DNA from: Candidatus Symbiobacter sp.
GTDB lineage: Bacteria > Pseudomonadota > Alphaproteobacteria > Elsterales > Elsteraceae
Reading direction: 5' to 3'
DNA: 6,952 bases
Assembly (NCBI GenBank): GCA_030054015.1
Contig: JASGCR010000109.1
Span: 1 to 6,952, forward strand
Both the position numbers and the translations under genes were made by a program. The stretch's first letter is position 1. Each line of letters starts with the position of its first letter. Below are positions 1 to 5,906 of this stretch, one piece after another. Below the pieces are notes generated by a model. That model was not told where the DNA came from, made no database searches, and was given only the letters and a program-made list of their open reading frames with translations.

Positions 1-146
1 CGAGTCGGGTAATCCCCCAGGGATTGAGGGAATAATCCTCCTGGGGGATTACCCGACAGATTTATGCCGCTTCGCGGCAAAAATCTGCGGGTAATGACGC
101 CCTCCCCTTGCCGCCCTTTCGCTCCGCAAACGGCGGGTAATGACGC
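1..146. repeat. Composite palindromic intergenic element, left copy
   Basis: This stretch downstream of pstB is built of hairpin modules. The core is a perfect 18-bp inverted repeat (4-21 with 40-57, arm gtcgggtaatcccccagg) with a smaller inner stem (ggatt 21-25, aatcc 34-38). Next to it is a second hairpin, 57-70 with 74-87, with one mismatch in 14 bp and a ttc loop. Two copies of the motif gcgggtaatgacgc follow at 87-100 and 133-146. Positions 101-132 hold only a weak 5-bp pairing (111-115 with 132-136). Positions 1-101 match, as reverse complement, the module at about 3149-3248. The core hairpin has no T-tract, so it is not a normal intrinsic terminator, although it would be transcribed if the pst message reads past pstB. 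The element may continue beyond the left edge. No gene is visible in 1-168. Confidence 0.85.
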
Positions 147-168
147 TCTTCCTTTTTAACGCTCTTAC

Positions 169-981
169 CTAACCAAAACGTCCGGTGATGTAATCATCGG
201 TGCGACGCTGGCTGGGGTGGGTGAAAATGGCCTCGGTGGCGTCAAATTCGACCAGATTCCCCTCGTAAAAAAATCCGGTATAATCGGAACAACGGGCGGC
301 TTGCTGCATGTTGTGAGTGACCATGACGATGCAAAAATCGCGCTTTAATTCGGCGACCAATTCCTCGATTTTTTGCGTCGAGATGGGGTCGAGGGCTGAG
401 GTCGGCTCATCCAATAATAAAATCTGCGGGGCCACCGCAATCGCCCGCGCCAGGCATAATCTTTGCTGTTGCCCGCCCGACAGCGACAGGCCGGATTGGC
501 GCAATTTGTCTTTGACTTCGCGCCATAAAGCGGTTTTTTGCAAGGCCGCCTCAACCCGCCCCGCCAGTTCGGATTTGGAAAGACGCTGCGACAGGCGCAG
601 GCCAAAGGCCACATTGTCAAAAATCGACATCGGAAAGGGCGTGGGTTTCTGAAACACCATGCCAATCGTCGAACGCAGTAAATTAAGATCAATGGCGGGC
701 GACAAAATATTCACCCCCCCCATCATGATTTCGCCGGTGGCGCGGTGGCCGGGATAAATTTCATAAATCCGATTCATCGCCCGCAACAAAGTCGATTTGC
801 CGCAACCAGAGGGGCCGATAAAGGCCGTGACTTGGCGGTCATAAAGATCAAGCGTCACGTCTTTAAGAGCTTGGAATTTCCCATAATAAAAGCAAATTTT
901 TTTCAGCGATAATTTTGGTTCGCCACCCGTATTGGCATCGGATTCGGTGGTTTGGTCATTGGGCAAAAATTTATTATCCAT
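169..981 (-). CDS. pstB: Phosphate ABC transporter ATP-binding protein PstB
   Basis: This is the ATPase subunit of the high-affinity phosphate importer PstSCAB; it acts as a dimer on the cytoplasmic face of the inner membrane. The 270-residue protein has every expected motif: Walker A GPSGCGKST (56-64), Q-loop Gln111 in VFQKPTPFPMSIFDNV, which is typical of PstB, ABC signature LSGGQ (167-171), Walker B ILLLDEP (187-193) and switch His223 in VTHNM. Length is normal for the family, with a slightly long polar N-terminus of about 22 residues. The start is ATG at 979-981, preceded by a G-rich Shine-Dalgarno (complement of 988-997) that lies inside the end of pstA. Only 2 nt separate the pstA stop from this start, so translation is probably coupled. 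The stop is TAG at 169-171. phoU often follows pstB, but here repeats follow. The identification is secure. Confidence 0.98.
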   Translation of the reverse strand: MDNKFLPNDQTTESDANTGGEPKLSLKKICFYYGKFQALKDVTLDLYDRQVTAFIGPSGCGKSTLLRAMNRIYEIYPGHRATGEIMMGGVNILSPAIDLNLLRSTIGMVFQKPTPFPMSIFDNVAFGLRLSQRLSKSELAGRVEAALQKTALWREVKDKLRQSGLSLSGGQQQRLCLARAIAVAPQILLLDEPTSALDPISTQKIEELVAELKRDFCIVMVTHNMQQAARCSDYTGFFYEGNLVEFDATEAIFTHPSQRRTDDYITGRFG

Positions 982-983
982 GT

Positions 984-1856
984 TTATCTTCCCCCCCTAC
1001 GGGCAAACAATCTGGCAATGAGGTTCAAGGCCAGGATAAACAACGTCATCAGCAAAGCCCCGCTCCAGGCCAGGGCAATTTGGTCATCAAACGGGCTGCG
1101 GGCGAAATTATAAATGACCAAAGGCAAAGTCGCCATCGGCGCATTAAAATCGGTACTCCAATGCTGATTGCCCAAGACGGTGAAAAGCAAGGGGGCGGTC
1201 TCGCCGCTAATGCGGGCCAAAGACAGCAAAATGCCCGTGACCAGGCCCTGGCGGGCGGCACGATAGCATATGGTGACAATCACCCGCCATTTGGCTGCGC
1301 CCAAGGCCGCCGCCGCCTCGCGGATGGTGTTGGGAACCATCGCCAACACATCCTCGCTAACCCGCACAATCACCGGCAAGGCAATAATCGCCAAGGCCAA
1401 TGACCCCGCCCAGGCCGAAAAATGCTGCGTCGTTGCCACCGCCATGCTGTAAACAAACAAACCGATAATGATCGATGGTGTGGAGAGCATCACATCATTG
1501 GCATAGCGCAATTTCCGCGCCAGCCAATGATGCCGCCCATATTCGGCCAGCCAAGTCCCCGCCAAAATGCCAATCGGCGCGGCGATGATGATGGCGACAC
1601 CGGTGATCACTAAACTGCCATAAATTGCATTGGCAAGACCCGACGGCGACCCCGGTGCCGCCGTGCTGAGGCGATAGAGATCGGCTGAGATCAAGCCAGG
1701 CCAGCCGTTACGAACCAAAGAAGATAATATCCACAGCAAGATCACCACCACCACCAGGATCGCCCCCCAGGCCAAGCCTTGCCAGCATAAATTGCTGAAT
1801 TTGCGTCGGATGTGACGCAGGCGATGCGCGGTGGGGGTTGGGGTGGCGAAACTCAT
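984..1856 (-). CDS. pstA: Phosphate ABC transporter permease PstA
   Basis: This is one of the two inner-membrane permease subunits that form the phosphate channel with PstC. It is 290 residues long, the usual PstA size. A cytoplasmic basic N-terminus (about 1-25) precedes the first membrane helix (about 28-48). The ABC-permease core follows, starting near AIYGSLVITGVAIIIAAPIG (78-97), with further hydrophobic helices around 124-142, 150-165, 202-226 and 264-285. The EAA cytoplasmic loop that contacts PstB begins at Glu180 (REAAAALGAAKWRVIVTI). The family motif ARISGETAPLLFT lies at about 214-226. The start ATG at 1854-1856 overlaps the pstC stop by ATGA, a classic coupled junction, and its stop TAA is 2 nt before pstB. 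No defects are visible. Confidence 0.97.
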   Translation of the reverse strand: MSFATPTPTAHRLRHIRRKFSNLCWQGLAWGAILVVVVILLWILSSLVRNGWPGLISADLYRLSTAAPGSPSGLANAIYGSLVITGVAIIIAAPIGILAGTWLAEYGRHHWLARKLRYANDVMLSTPSIIIGLFVYSMAVATTQHFSAWAGSLALAIIALPVIVRVSEDVLAMVPNTIREAAAALGAAKWRVIVTICYRAARQGLVTGILLSLARISGETAPLLFTVLGNQHWSTDFNAPMATLPLVIYNFARSPFDDQIALAWSGALLMTLFILALNLIARLFARRGGR

Positions 1857-2992
1857 GACTTGCCCTTTGCTGTGGCAGGCTTGGCGGAACCTTCCTCGCT
1901 GAGCAATAATTTCCGCGCCAAGACAAACAATAAAAGAGTGAGTCCGTATAAGATCAAGCCCAACGCCACCAACGACGATAAATAAAGCGGCGACGAGGCC
2001 TCGTTAAATTCATTGGCCAGGCTGGCCGGAATCGAGGTGCCAGGCCCAATCAAAGATTGCGGCAAACGATGGGCATTGCCAATGACAAAGGTCACCGCCA
2101 TGGTTTCACCCAAAGCGCGGCCAAAGCCCAAGAAAATCCCCCCCAACACACCTTGGCGGGCCGAGGGCAGAATCACATGCCAAAATACTTCGCTCGTGGT
2201 TGCCCCCAAGCCATAGGCGGATTCGCGCAAGGCCGGCGGCACCGCGTCAAACGCCTCTAACATCACGGCGATGATATAGGGCAACACCATAATCGCCAGC
2301 ACAATCGCCGCCGTCAGCAAGGAAATGCCACTGCCAGGCGCGGCAAAAATATGGGCAAAAATTGGGGCAAAGATAAAGCCTGCGCTCTCTTCCGCTCCCA
2401 ATGCCAATAACACCGGATAAATCACTTGCTCAAGCCAGGGGGCGAGCAGATACAATCCCCAAAACCCGTAAATAATCGAGGGAATCCCAGCCAAAAGCTG
2501 GATGGTCAATGACAGGGGAAATTTCAGCCAGGAAGGTACCAATAAATTCAAGGCCATCGCCGCCCCGATGCTGAATGGCACCACCAGAATCAGGGCTATC
2601 ACCGAGGTGAGCATACTGCCAATTAATTGCGGCAAGGCACCAAATTGTTCCTTGGTCGGACTCCAGCGACTCGACCATAAAAAACCAACGCCAAATTGCC
2701 GCCAACTCGGCCAGGATTCGATGATCAAGACCGCCAGGACGCTCAGGGTGAGCAAGCCCACCAACACCACCATAATGAAACTAAGCCCATAAAATCCCCG
2801 ATCCGGCAGGGTGGCCCAGCTAAATTTAGGGTGCAAAAATCCAATCGGTTGCGGCGCGTCCTGCGCCCCAGAGTCGTCTGGTCCGGAGCCGCCTGGTCCA
2901 GCACCGCATGGCCCAGAGTCACCTGCCCCAGAGCCGACATCGCCCGAATTGCGGCGCCAGATGCGCTTTTGTTGCTGCGACGCTGTGGTCAC
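1853..2992 (-). CDS. pstC: Phosphate ABC transporter permease PstC with Gly-rich N-terminal extension
   Basis: This is the second inner-membrane permease of the phosphate importer. I start it at GTG 2990-2992 (379 residues) because a GGGAG Shine-Dalgarno lies 6 nt upstream. The same frame could also open at TTG 3071-3073 (406 residues), which has only a weak ribosome site. From the GTG, residues about 18-42 are a Gly/Asp/Ser/Pro pentapeptide tract encoded by 15-bp repeats. The first membrane helix is at about 69-93, and the permease core follows. The EAA loop lies at about 254-276 (ALRESAYGLGATTSEVFWHV), then GRALGETMAVTFVIG (291-305), diagnostic of PstC. The protein is longer than the 319-residue E. 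coli PstC, mainly because of the cytoplasmic N-terminal extension and an insertion around 196-220. A 363-bp repeat-filled gap separates it from pstS, while its stop overlaps pstA by 4 nt. Confidence 0.95.
   Translation of the reverse strand: MTTASQQQKRIWRRNSGDVGSGAGDSGPCGAGPGGSGPDDSGAQDAPQPIGFLHPKFSWATLPDRGFYGLSFIMVVLVGLLTLSVLAVLIIESWPSWRQFGVGFLWSSRWSPTKEQFGALPQLIGSMLTSVIALILVVPFSIGAAMALNLLVPSWLKFPLSLTIQLLAGIPSIIYGFWGLYLLAPWLEQVIYPVLLALGAEESAGFIFAPIFAHIFAAPGSGISLLTAAIVLAIMVLPYIIAVMLEAFDAVPPALRESAYGLGATTSEVFWHVILPSARQGVLGGIFLGFGRALGETMAVTFVIGNAHRLPQSLIGPGTSIPASLANEFNEASSPLYLSSLVALGLILYGLTLLLFVLARKLLLSEEGSAKPATAKGKS
2868..2942. repeat. Five 15-bp imperfect tandem repeats inside pstC
   Basis: The units start at 2868, 2883, 2898, 2913 and 2928. 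Each begins with cc(a/g)g and the units differ from each other at several bases; examples are ccagagtcgtctggt and ccagagtcacctgcc. On the coding strand each unit gives one pentapeptide of the pattern x-x-(G/D)-(S/A)-G: DVGSG, AGDSG, PCGAG, PGGSG, PDDSG. Because the period is a multiple of three, gain or loss of a unit would change linker length without breaking the frame. Confidence 0.85.
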
Positions 2993-2998
2993 GAATGG

Positions 2999-3003
2999 CT
3001 CCC
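2999..3003 (-). promoter_or_regulatory. Shine-Dalgarno site deciding the pstC start
   Basis: On the minus strand GGGAG precedes the GTG codon at 2990-2992 with a 6-nt spacer. This favours the GTG over the upstream in-frame TTG at 3071-3073, whose upstream sequence offers only AGAAG at a longer distance. There is no ATG in frame before the first membrane helix. Confidence 0.65.
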
Positions 3004-3130
3004 TACCACCAGCATTAGGAAATTGACTTTCGTTGCCAAGCCATACCCTAAATTTTTCCTTCTGTCTAGCCAAGATAGTACTTCTGTCTTACCGCCCCTC
3101 AACTTCGCAAATTATCGATGCATCTCCCAA

Positions 3131-3349
3131 AGAGCGTCAGTAAGAAGGGGCGTCATTACCCGCAGATTTATGCCGCGAAGCGGCATAAATTGGTCGGGTA
3201 ATCCCCCAGGAGTATTGGGGAATAATACGCCTGGGGGATTACCCGATTCGGACTGCAAGCGGATTCCCGCTTGCAGTCCGGCGGGTAATGACGCTCTCTT
3301 TTTTGCCGCTCTTGGTTGACGGGTAATGACGCTCTCTTTCTGACGCTCT
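3131..3349. repeat. Composite palindromic intergenic element, right copy, between pstS and pstC
   Basis: This is a cluster of nested and adjacent hairpins in the pstS-pstC spacer. In plus-strand order: agagcgtca (3131-3139); gcgtcattacccgc (3150-3163); a perfect 11-bp hairpin 3166-3176 with 3180-3190; a perfect 17-bp inverted repeat 3194-3210 with 3230-3246 with inner stem gtatt 3212-3216 and aatac 3224-3228; a perfect 14-bp hairpin 3249-3262 with 3267-3280; gcgggtaatgacgc (3281-3294); acgggtaatgacgc (3319-3332); and tgacgctct (3341-3349), the inverse of the first block. The whole element is therefore roughly mirror-symmetric. It shares about 100 bp with 1-101 in inverted orientation. None of the hairpins is followed by a T-run on the transcribed strand, so they look like REP-type RNA or DNA structures rather than terminators. 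Confidence 0.9.
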
Positions 3350-3355
3350 GTGCGG

Positions 3356-4432
3356 CTATTTCGGCGGCCACAAAGGTTTGCCGCCACTGGTGAGATTGGC
3401 TTGCCAATTTTCTTCGACCTTGCTGACCACAGCCATCGGCAGGGCGGCGTAATCGAGATCATGGGCAATTTTTTGCCCATTGCGCATCGCCCAGCTAAAA
3501 AATTTCAACGCTGTGAGGCCGCGATCCATATTGGTCTGGTCACGCTGCATAAGGACAAAACTGACCGCCGTGATCGGCCAGGATTTCGCCCCGGCTTGAT
3601 CGGTTAAGGTCATGCGGAACCCTGGGGCCTTGTCCCAATTGGCGTTGGCGGCGGCGGCCTCGTAACTGGCGAGATTCGGTTTGGGATATAGCCCGTCACG
3701 ATTTTCCACCAGGGCATAATCTAAGCCCTCGTCTATCACATAGGCATAATCGACATAGCCAATCGCTCCTGGCACACGTTTGATCAAGGTGGCAATGCCG
3801 TCATTGCCTTTGGCCCCGATGCCGGTGGGCCAGGATAATGTGCTGCCAACGCCAATTTTGTCGCGCCATTCGGGACTTTTTTTGGCCAGATAATCCGAGA
3901 AATTATAGCTGGTGCCAGAACCATCATTGCGGAACAACACCTTGATGGGCTGGTTGGGCAGAACAAGATTAGGGTTAAGTTTGCGGATGCGGTTATCGCC
4001 CCAATTGATGATTTTGCCCATAAAAATGTCGGCCAGTACGGCACCGGTCAATTTCATCTCGCCGCTTTTGATGCCGTTAACATTAATCGCGGGTACGATG
4101 CCGCCAATAATAATCGGAAATTGCAAAACCGCATTTTGATCTTGCCACTCCAAAGTTTGCGGAATGTCCGAGGCGGCAAAATCCACCGCTTTGGCCGCTA
4201 TTTGTTTCAGCCCGCCGGACGAGCCCACCGGTTGGTATTTTAAGCCCACCGCGGCAAAGGTTTTATAGGCCTCGGCCCAGCGGCTATAAGCATGAAAAGG
4301 AAAGGTCGCCCCGGCCCCGGTAATATCGGCGGCGGCTTTGGCGATGGGAGCGGTTGCCAAACTGACCAAGGCAATCATGGTCGCGCATAAAATATTGGAC
4401 GCAAATTTAGGCACGAAAAATCGGGTTGACAT
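3356..4432 (-). CDS. pstS: Periplasmic phosphate-binding protein PstS
   Basis: This is the high-affinity phosphate receptor that delivers phosphate to PstCA. The 358-residue precursor starts with a Sec signal peptide: basic start, hydrophobic stretch about 12-30, and a likely cleavage in the Ala-rich site near 32-35 (IAKA, then AADITGAG). The mature protein closely follows E. coli PstS: GAGATFPF (39-46) with the Thr/Phe phosphate contacts, VGSSGG (69-74), VDFAASD (83-89) with the Asp contact, and RNDGSGTS (168-175) with the Arg, Ser, Gly, Thr contacts. WPTGIGAKGNDGI (201-213), PGAIGYVDYAY (221-231), WPITAVSF (285-292) and DLDYAALP (325-332) are also conserved. Length is normal (E. coli 346). 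ATG is at 4430-4432, with AGAGGA about 9 nt upstream. It is the first gene of the pst cluster. I saw no convincing PHO box upstream. Confidence 0.98.
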   Translation of the reverse strand: MSTRFFVPKFASNILCATMIALVSLATAPIAKAAADITGAGATFPFHAYSRWAEAYKTFAAVGLKYQPVGSSGGLKQIAAKAVDFAASDIPQTLEWQDQNAVLQFPIIIGGIVPAINVNGIKSGEMKLTGAVLADIFMGKIINWGDNRIRKLNPNLVLPNQPIKVLFRNDGSGTSYNFSDYLAKKSPEWRDKIGVGSTLSWPTGIGAKGNDGIATLIKRVPGAIGYVDYAYVIDEGLDYALVENRDGLYPKPNLASYEAAAANANWDKAPGFRMTLTDQAGAKSWPITAVSFVLMQRDQTNMDRGLTALKFFSWAMRNGQKIAHDLDYAALPMAVVSKVEENWQANLTSGGKPLWPPK

Positions 4433-4580
4433 GATCTCTTATCCTCTGAGTTAAGGCTTGAGTCTAAGGGCTGGCTTGCCATTAAACATTCTGGCCTAAT
4501 CTTACGCCATTATGGTTAAGAACTGGTGGAGAGGATAATTTTTGCGGCGGCTTGATTGTGTCGGCGCGCACCTAAAGCGC
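4433..4580. other. pstS leader and presumed promoter region
   Basis: This region carries no gene and sits directly upstream of pstS. A ribosome site (AGAGGA, complement of about 4442-4447) is present. A phosphate-controlled promoter is expected here from the family, but reading the minus strand I find no pair of CTGTCAT-like repeats at 11-nt spacing. The best -10-like hexamer is TAAGAT (complement of about 4499-4504), with no good -35. The promoter is placed by context only. Confidence 0.3.
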
Positions 4581-4888
4581 GTCATAAACTTTTTTGACTT
4601 GTCCGGAGTTTCCCTAAGGAGAGTCAGAATAAGTCGAAAAACGCTTATGACCCCCCCTTCTTTAGAAGGGGGGGATAGAAAAGTTTGGCGAGTGCTTACG
4701 AGCCAAAGCTTTTCTTGGGGGGGTTGGTATAATAGCTTGATTCTATTAACATATTTTCTACATCACAACCCCCCCAAGTTTCGCTAAGTTGCTTCGCAAC
4801 TAAGCTCAACTATCCCCCCCTTCTAAAGAAGGGGGGGTAAAACTAGACTTATTCAGACCTTCCTTAGGTAGGGGGGGTCGTAAAGGCG
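4581..4888. mobile_element. MITE-like foldback element with repeated runs of seven G or C
   Basis: This gene-free stretch between the regulator gene and pstS is almost wholly inverted repeats. The left side has imperfect arms 4581-4600 and 4631-4651, then a perfect 10-bp hairpin (cccccccttc 4651-4660, gaaggggggg 4665-4674) and a 6-bp hairpin (4684-4689 with 4702-4707). The middle is framed by cttgggggggttg (4714-4726) and its inverse (4766-4778). The right side mirrors this: a 6-bp hairpin (4787-4792 with 4796-4801), then the C7/G7 hairpin again (4814-4823, 4828-4837), followed by the inverse of the left outer sequence (aataagtc, cctaagg) at 4845-4868, and gggggggtc at 4871-4879. All seven homopolymer runs are exactly seven long. 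There is no transposase frame. Calling it a mobile element is an inference from terminal inverted symmetry and related copies at 6801-6952. Confidence 0.6.
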
Positions 4889-4911
4889 AATTGTCAAGGA
4901 CACGGAGTATA

Positions 4912-5829
4912 TTAATCCCCCAACGGTAATTTGGGATCAAACACATTCATGCGGTTGAGACTTTGTTTGATGCGGCGGAGATTTTCCAAGGCTTCGCTGC
5001 CGCGAATTTCGGCAACCAAGGTGGCAATCATGTCGATCACCGCCAACAGCGCATAACGCGACGGCGAGGGTTTATAAATATTCCCGTCTTCTTCGACATC
5101 GAGATTAATAACCAAATCTGCCGTGGCCGCCAATTCCGACCCCAAAGCGGTAATTGCCACGGTTTTGCCGCCATAATGCCGCGCCAAGCCCAAGGCATCG
5201 ATCACCGACCGCGCATAGCCCGACCGCGAAAATCCCACCACCACCGTGCCAGGGCGGCTTACGGCCGCATTTAACACTTGTAATTGCCCATCGATTTGAG
5301 CGACCGAAGCCAAGCCCAGGCGAAACAGGCGGTTTTGCAATTCCACCGCCGCCATGGACGAAGTGCCGCCGGAACCAAAGCAAAAAATTTGCTGGGCGGC
5401 GGCAATCAATTCGGCAACTTGTTGGAGTTTCGCGCCATCGACGCTATCGCGGGTGGCGGTAATGGCGGCCACCGCACCGGCGGCGACAATATGGGCAATT
5501 TCCGACTGATCTTGGTGGCGCGGCGGCGGTGTCGGTTGTAGATATGCCCGCCCCACCGCCAAGGCCTGCGTCAGGCGGTATTTGAAATCGCGGCTGGACT
5601 CACACCCCAAATGACGGCAAAAGCGGGTGATGGTCGCCTCGGACACCTGGGCGCGTTCGGCCAAAGCCGCCATCGGTGCTGTGGCAGCAAATTCTGCATT
5701 TTCCAAGATGGTCGCGGCAATGCGCTGATCGAGCGCGTCCCCCTCCCCCGCCTGGTGCTGCCGTGCCAAACGCGTCAGCACGGCGATAATATCCTGTAAT
5801 TTGGCTTGAGGTGCGGCAGGGGGGGGCAT
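4912..5829 (-). CDS. RpiR/HexR-family transcriptional regulator (HTH plus SIS domain)
   Basis: This is a cytoplasmic DNA-binding regulator of the family that senses phosphorylated sugars. In the 305-residue protein an N-terminal RpiR-type HTH spans about 34-90, with the recognition region AALAERAQVSEATITRFCRHLGC (54-76). A Gln/Pro-rich linker (98-108) leads to a SIS sugar-phosphate domain at about 135-262 with FGSGGTSS (151-158) and GFSRSGYARSV (199-209), the usual ligand-loop motifs. The layout resembles HexR, the regulator of central sugar metabolism, but the exact ligand cannot be read from sequence. The start ATG 5827-5829 has no Shine-Dalgarno; it is preceded by a C-rich repeat containing another ATG (5843-5845) in a different frame. 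The gene lies 77 bp downstream of the barrel gene and its stop is followed by the foldback element. No sugar-metabolism gene is in view, so the target is unknown. Confidence 0.9.
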   Translation of the reverse strand: MPPPAAPQAKLQDIIAVLTRLARQHQAGEGDALDQRIAATILENAEFAATAPMAALAERAQVSEATITRFCRHLGCESSRDFKYRLTQALAVGRAYLQPTPPPRHQDQSEIAHIVAAGAVAAITATRDSVDGAKLQQVAELIAAAQQIFCFGSGGTSSMAAVELQNRLFRLGLASVAQIDGQLQVLNAAVSRPGTVVVGFSRSGYARSVIDALGLARHYGGKTVAITALGSELAATADLVINLDVEEDGNIYKPSPSRYALLAVIDMIATLVAEIRGSEALENLRRIKQSLNRMNVFDPKLPLGD

Positions 5830-5845
5830 GGCAGGGGGGGGGCAT
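5815..5845. repeat. Duplicated start-codon repeat of the regulator gene, 15 and 16 bp
   Basis: Two adjacent direct copies, 5815-5829 and 5830-5845, both read ggca, then a G-run, then cat. The first has eight G and the second nine. On the coding strand each copy begins with ATG followed by a C-run, so the gene has two candidate ATG codons 16 nt apart, in different frames. Losing one C from the second copy would bring the upstream ATG (5843-5845) into frame with the regulator. Confidence 0.85.
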
Positions 5846-5906
5846 GGTTTTATGATTTTATGCGGGTGACATCGAGTTTGATCTGATCGTCGCGCCGGAC
5901 CAAGCC

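Noticed and set aside
3249..3280. Rho-independent terminator after pstS
   Set aside because: The 14-bp hairpin is strong, but on the transcribed minus strand it is followed by AATCGGG rather than a U-run.
2696..3319. Plus-strand open frame of 207 codons
   Set aside because: It runs antisense over pstC and then through the palindromic repeats, with Arg/Pro/Ser-rich low-complexity translation and no domain; a shadow of pstC plus stop-free repeats.
3112..3480. Minus-strand open frame of 122 codons
   Set aside because: It overlaps the 3' end of pstS out of frame and then reads through the repeat cluster; no ribosome site or recognisable fold.
4433..4600. PHO box upstream of pstS, including gtcataaacttttttgac at 4581-4598
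   Set aside because: The only resemblance is one GTCATAAA-like half on the plus strand, opposite to pstS, about 150 bp away, and it is part of an imperfect inverted repeat with 4631-4651. No 11-nt-spaced direct repeat is visible.
4728..4733. Perfect TATAAT on the plus strand inside the foldback element
   Set aside because: No acceptable -35 at 16-18 nt upstream and no plus-strand gene downstream; it would only drive antisense RNA into the regulator gene.
5600..5845. Alternative gene of 81 codons starting at the upstream ATG
   Set aside because: Out of frame with the regulator, low-complexity Arg/Gly/Pro translation, and the overlapping frame has clear HTH and SIS motifs. It is kept only as part of the slippage hypothesis.
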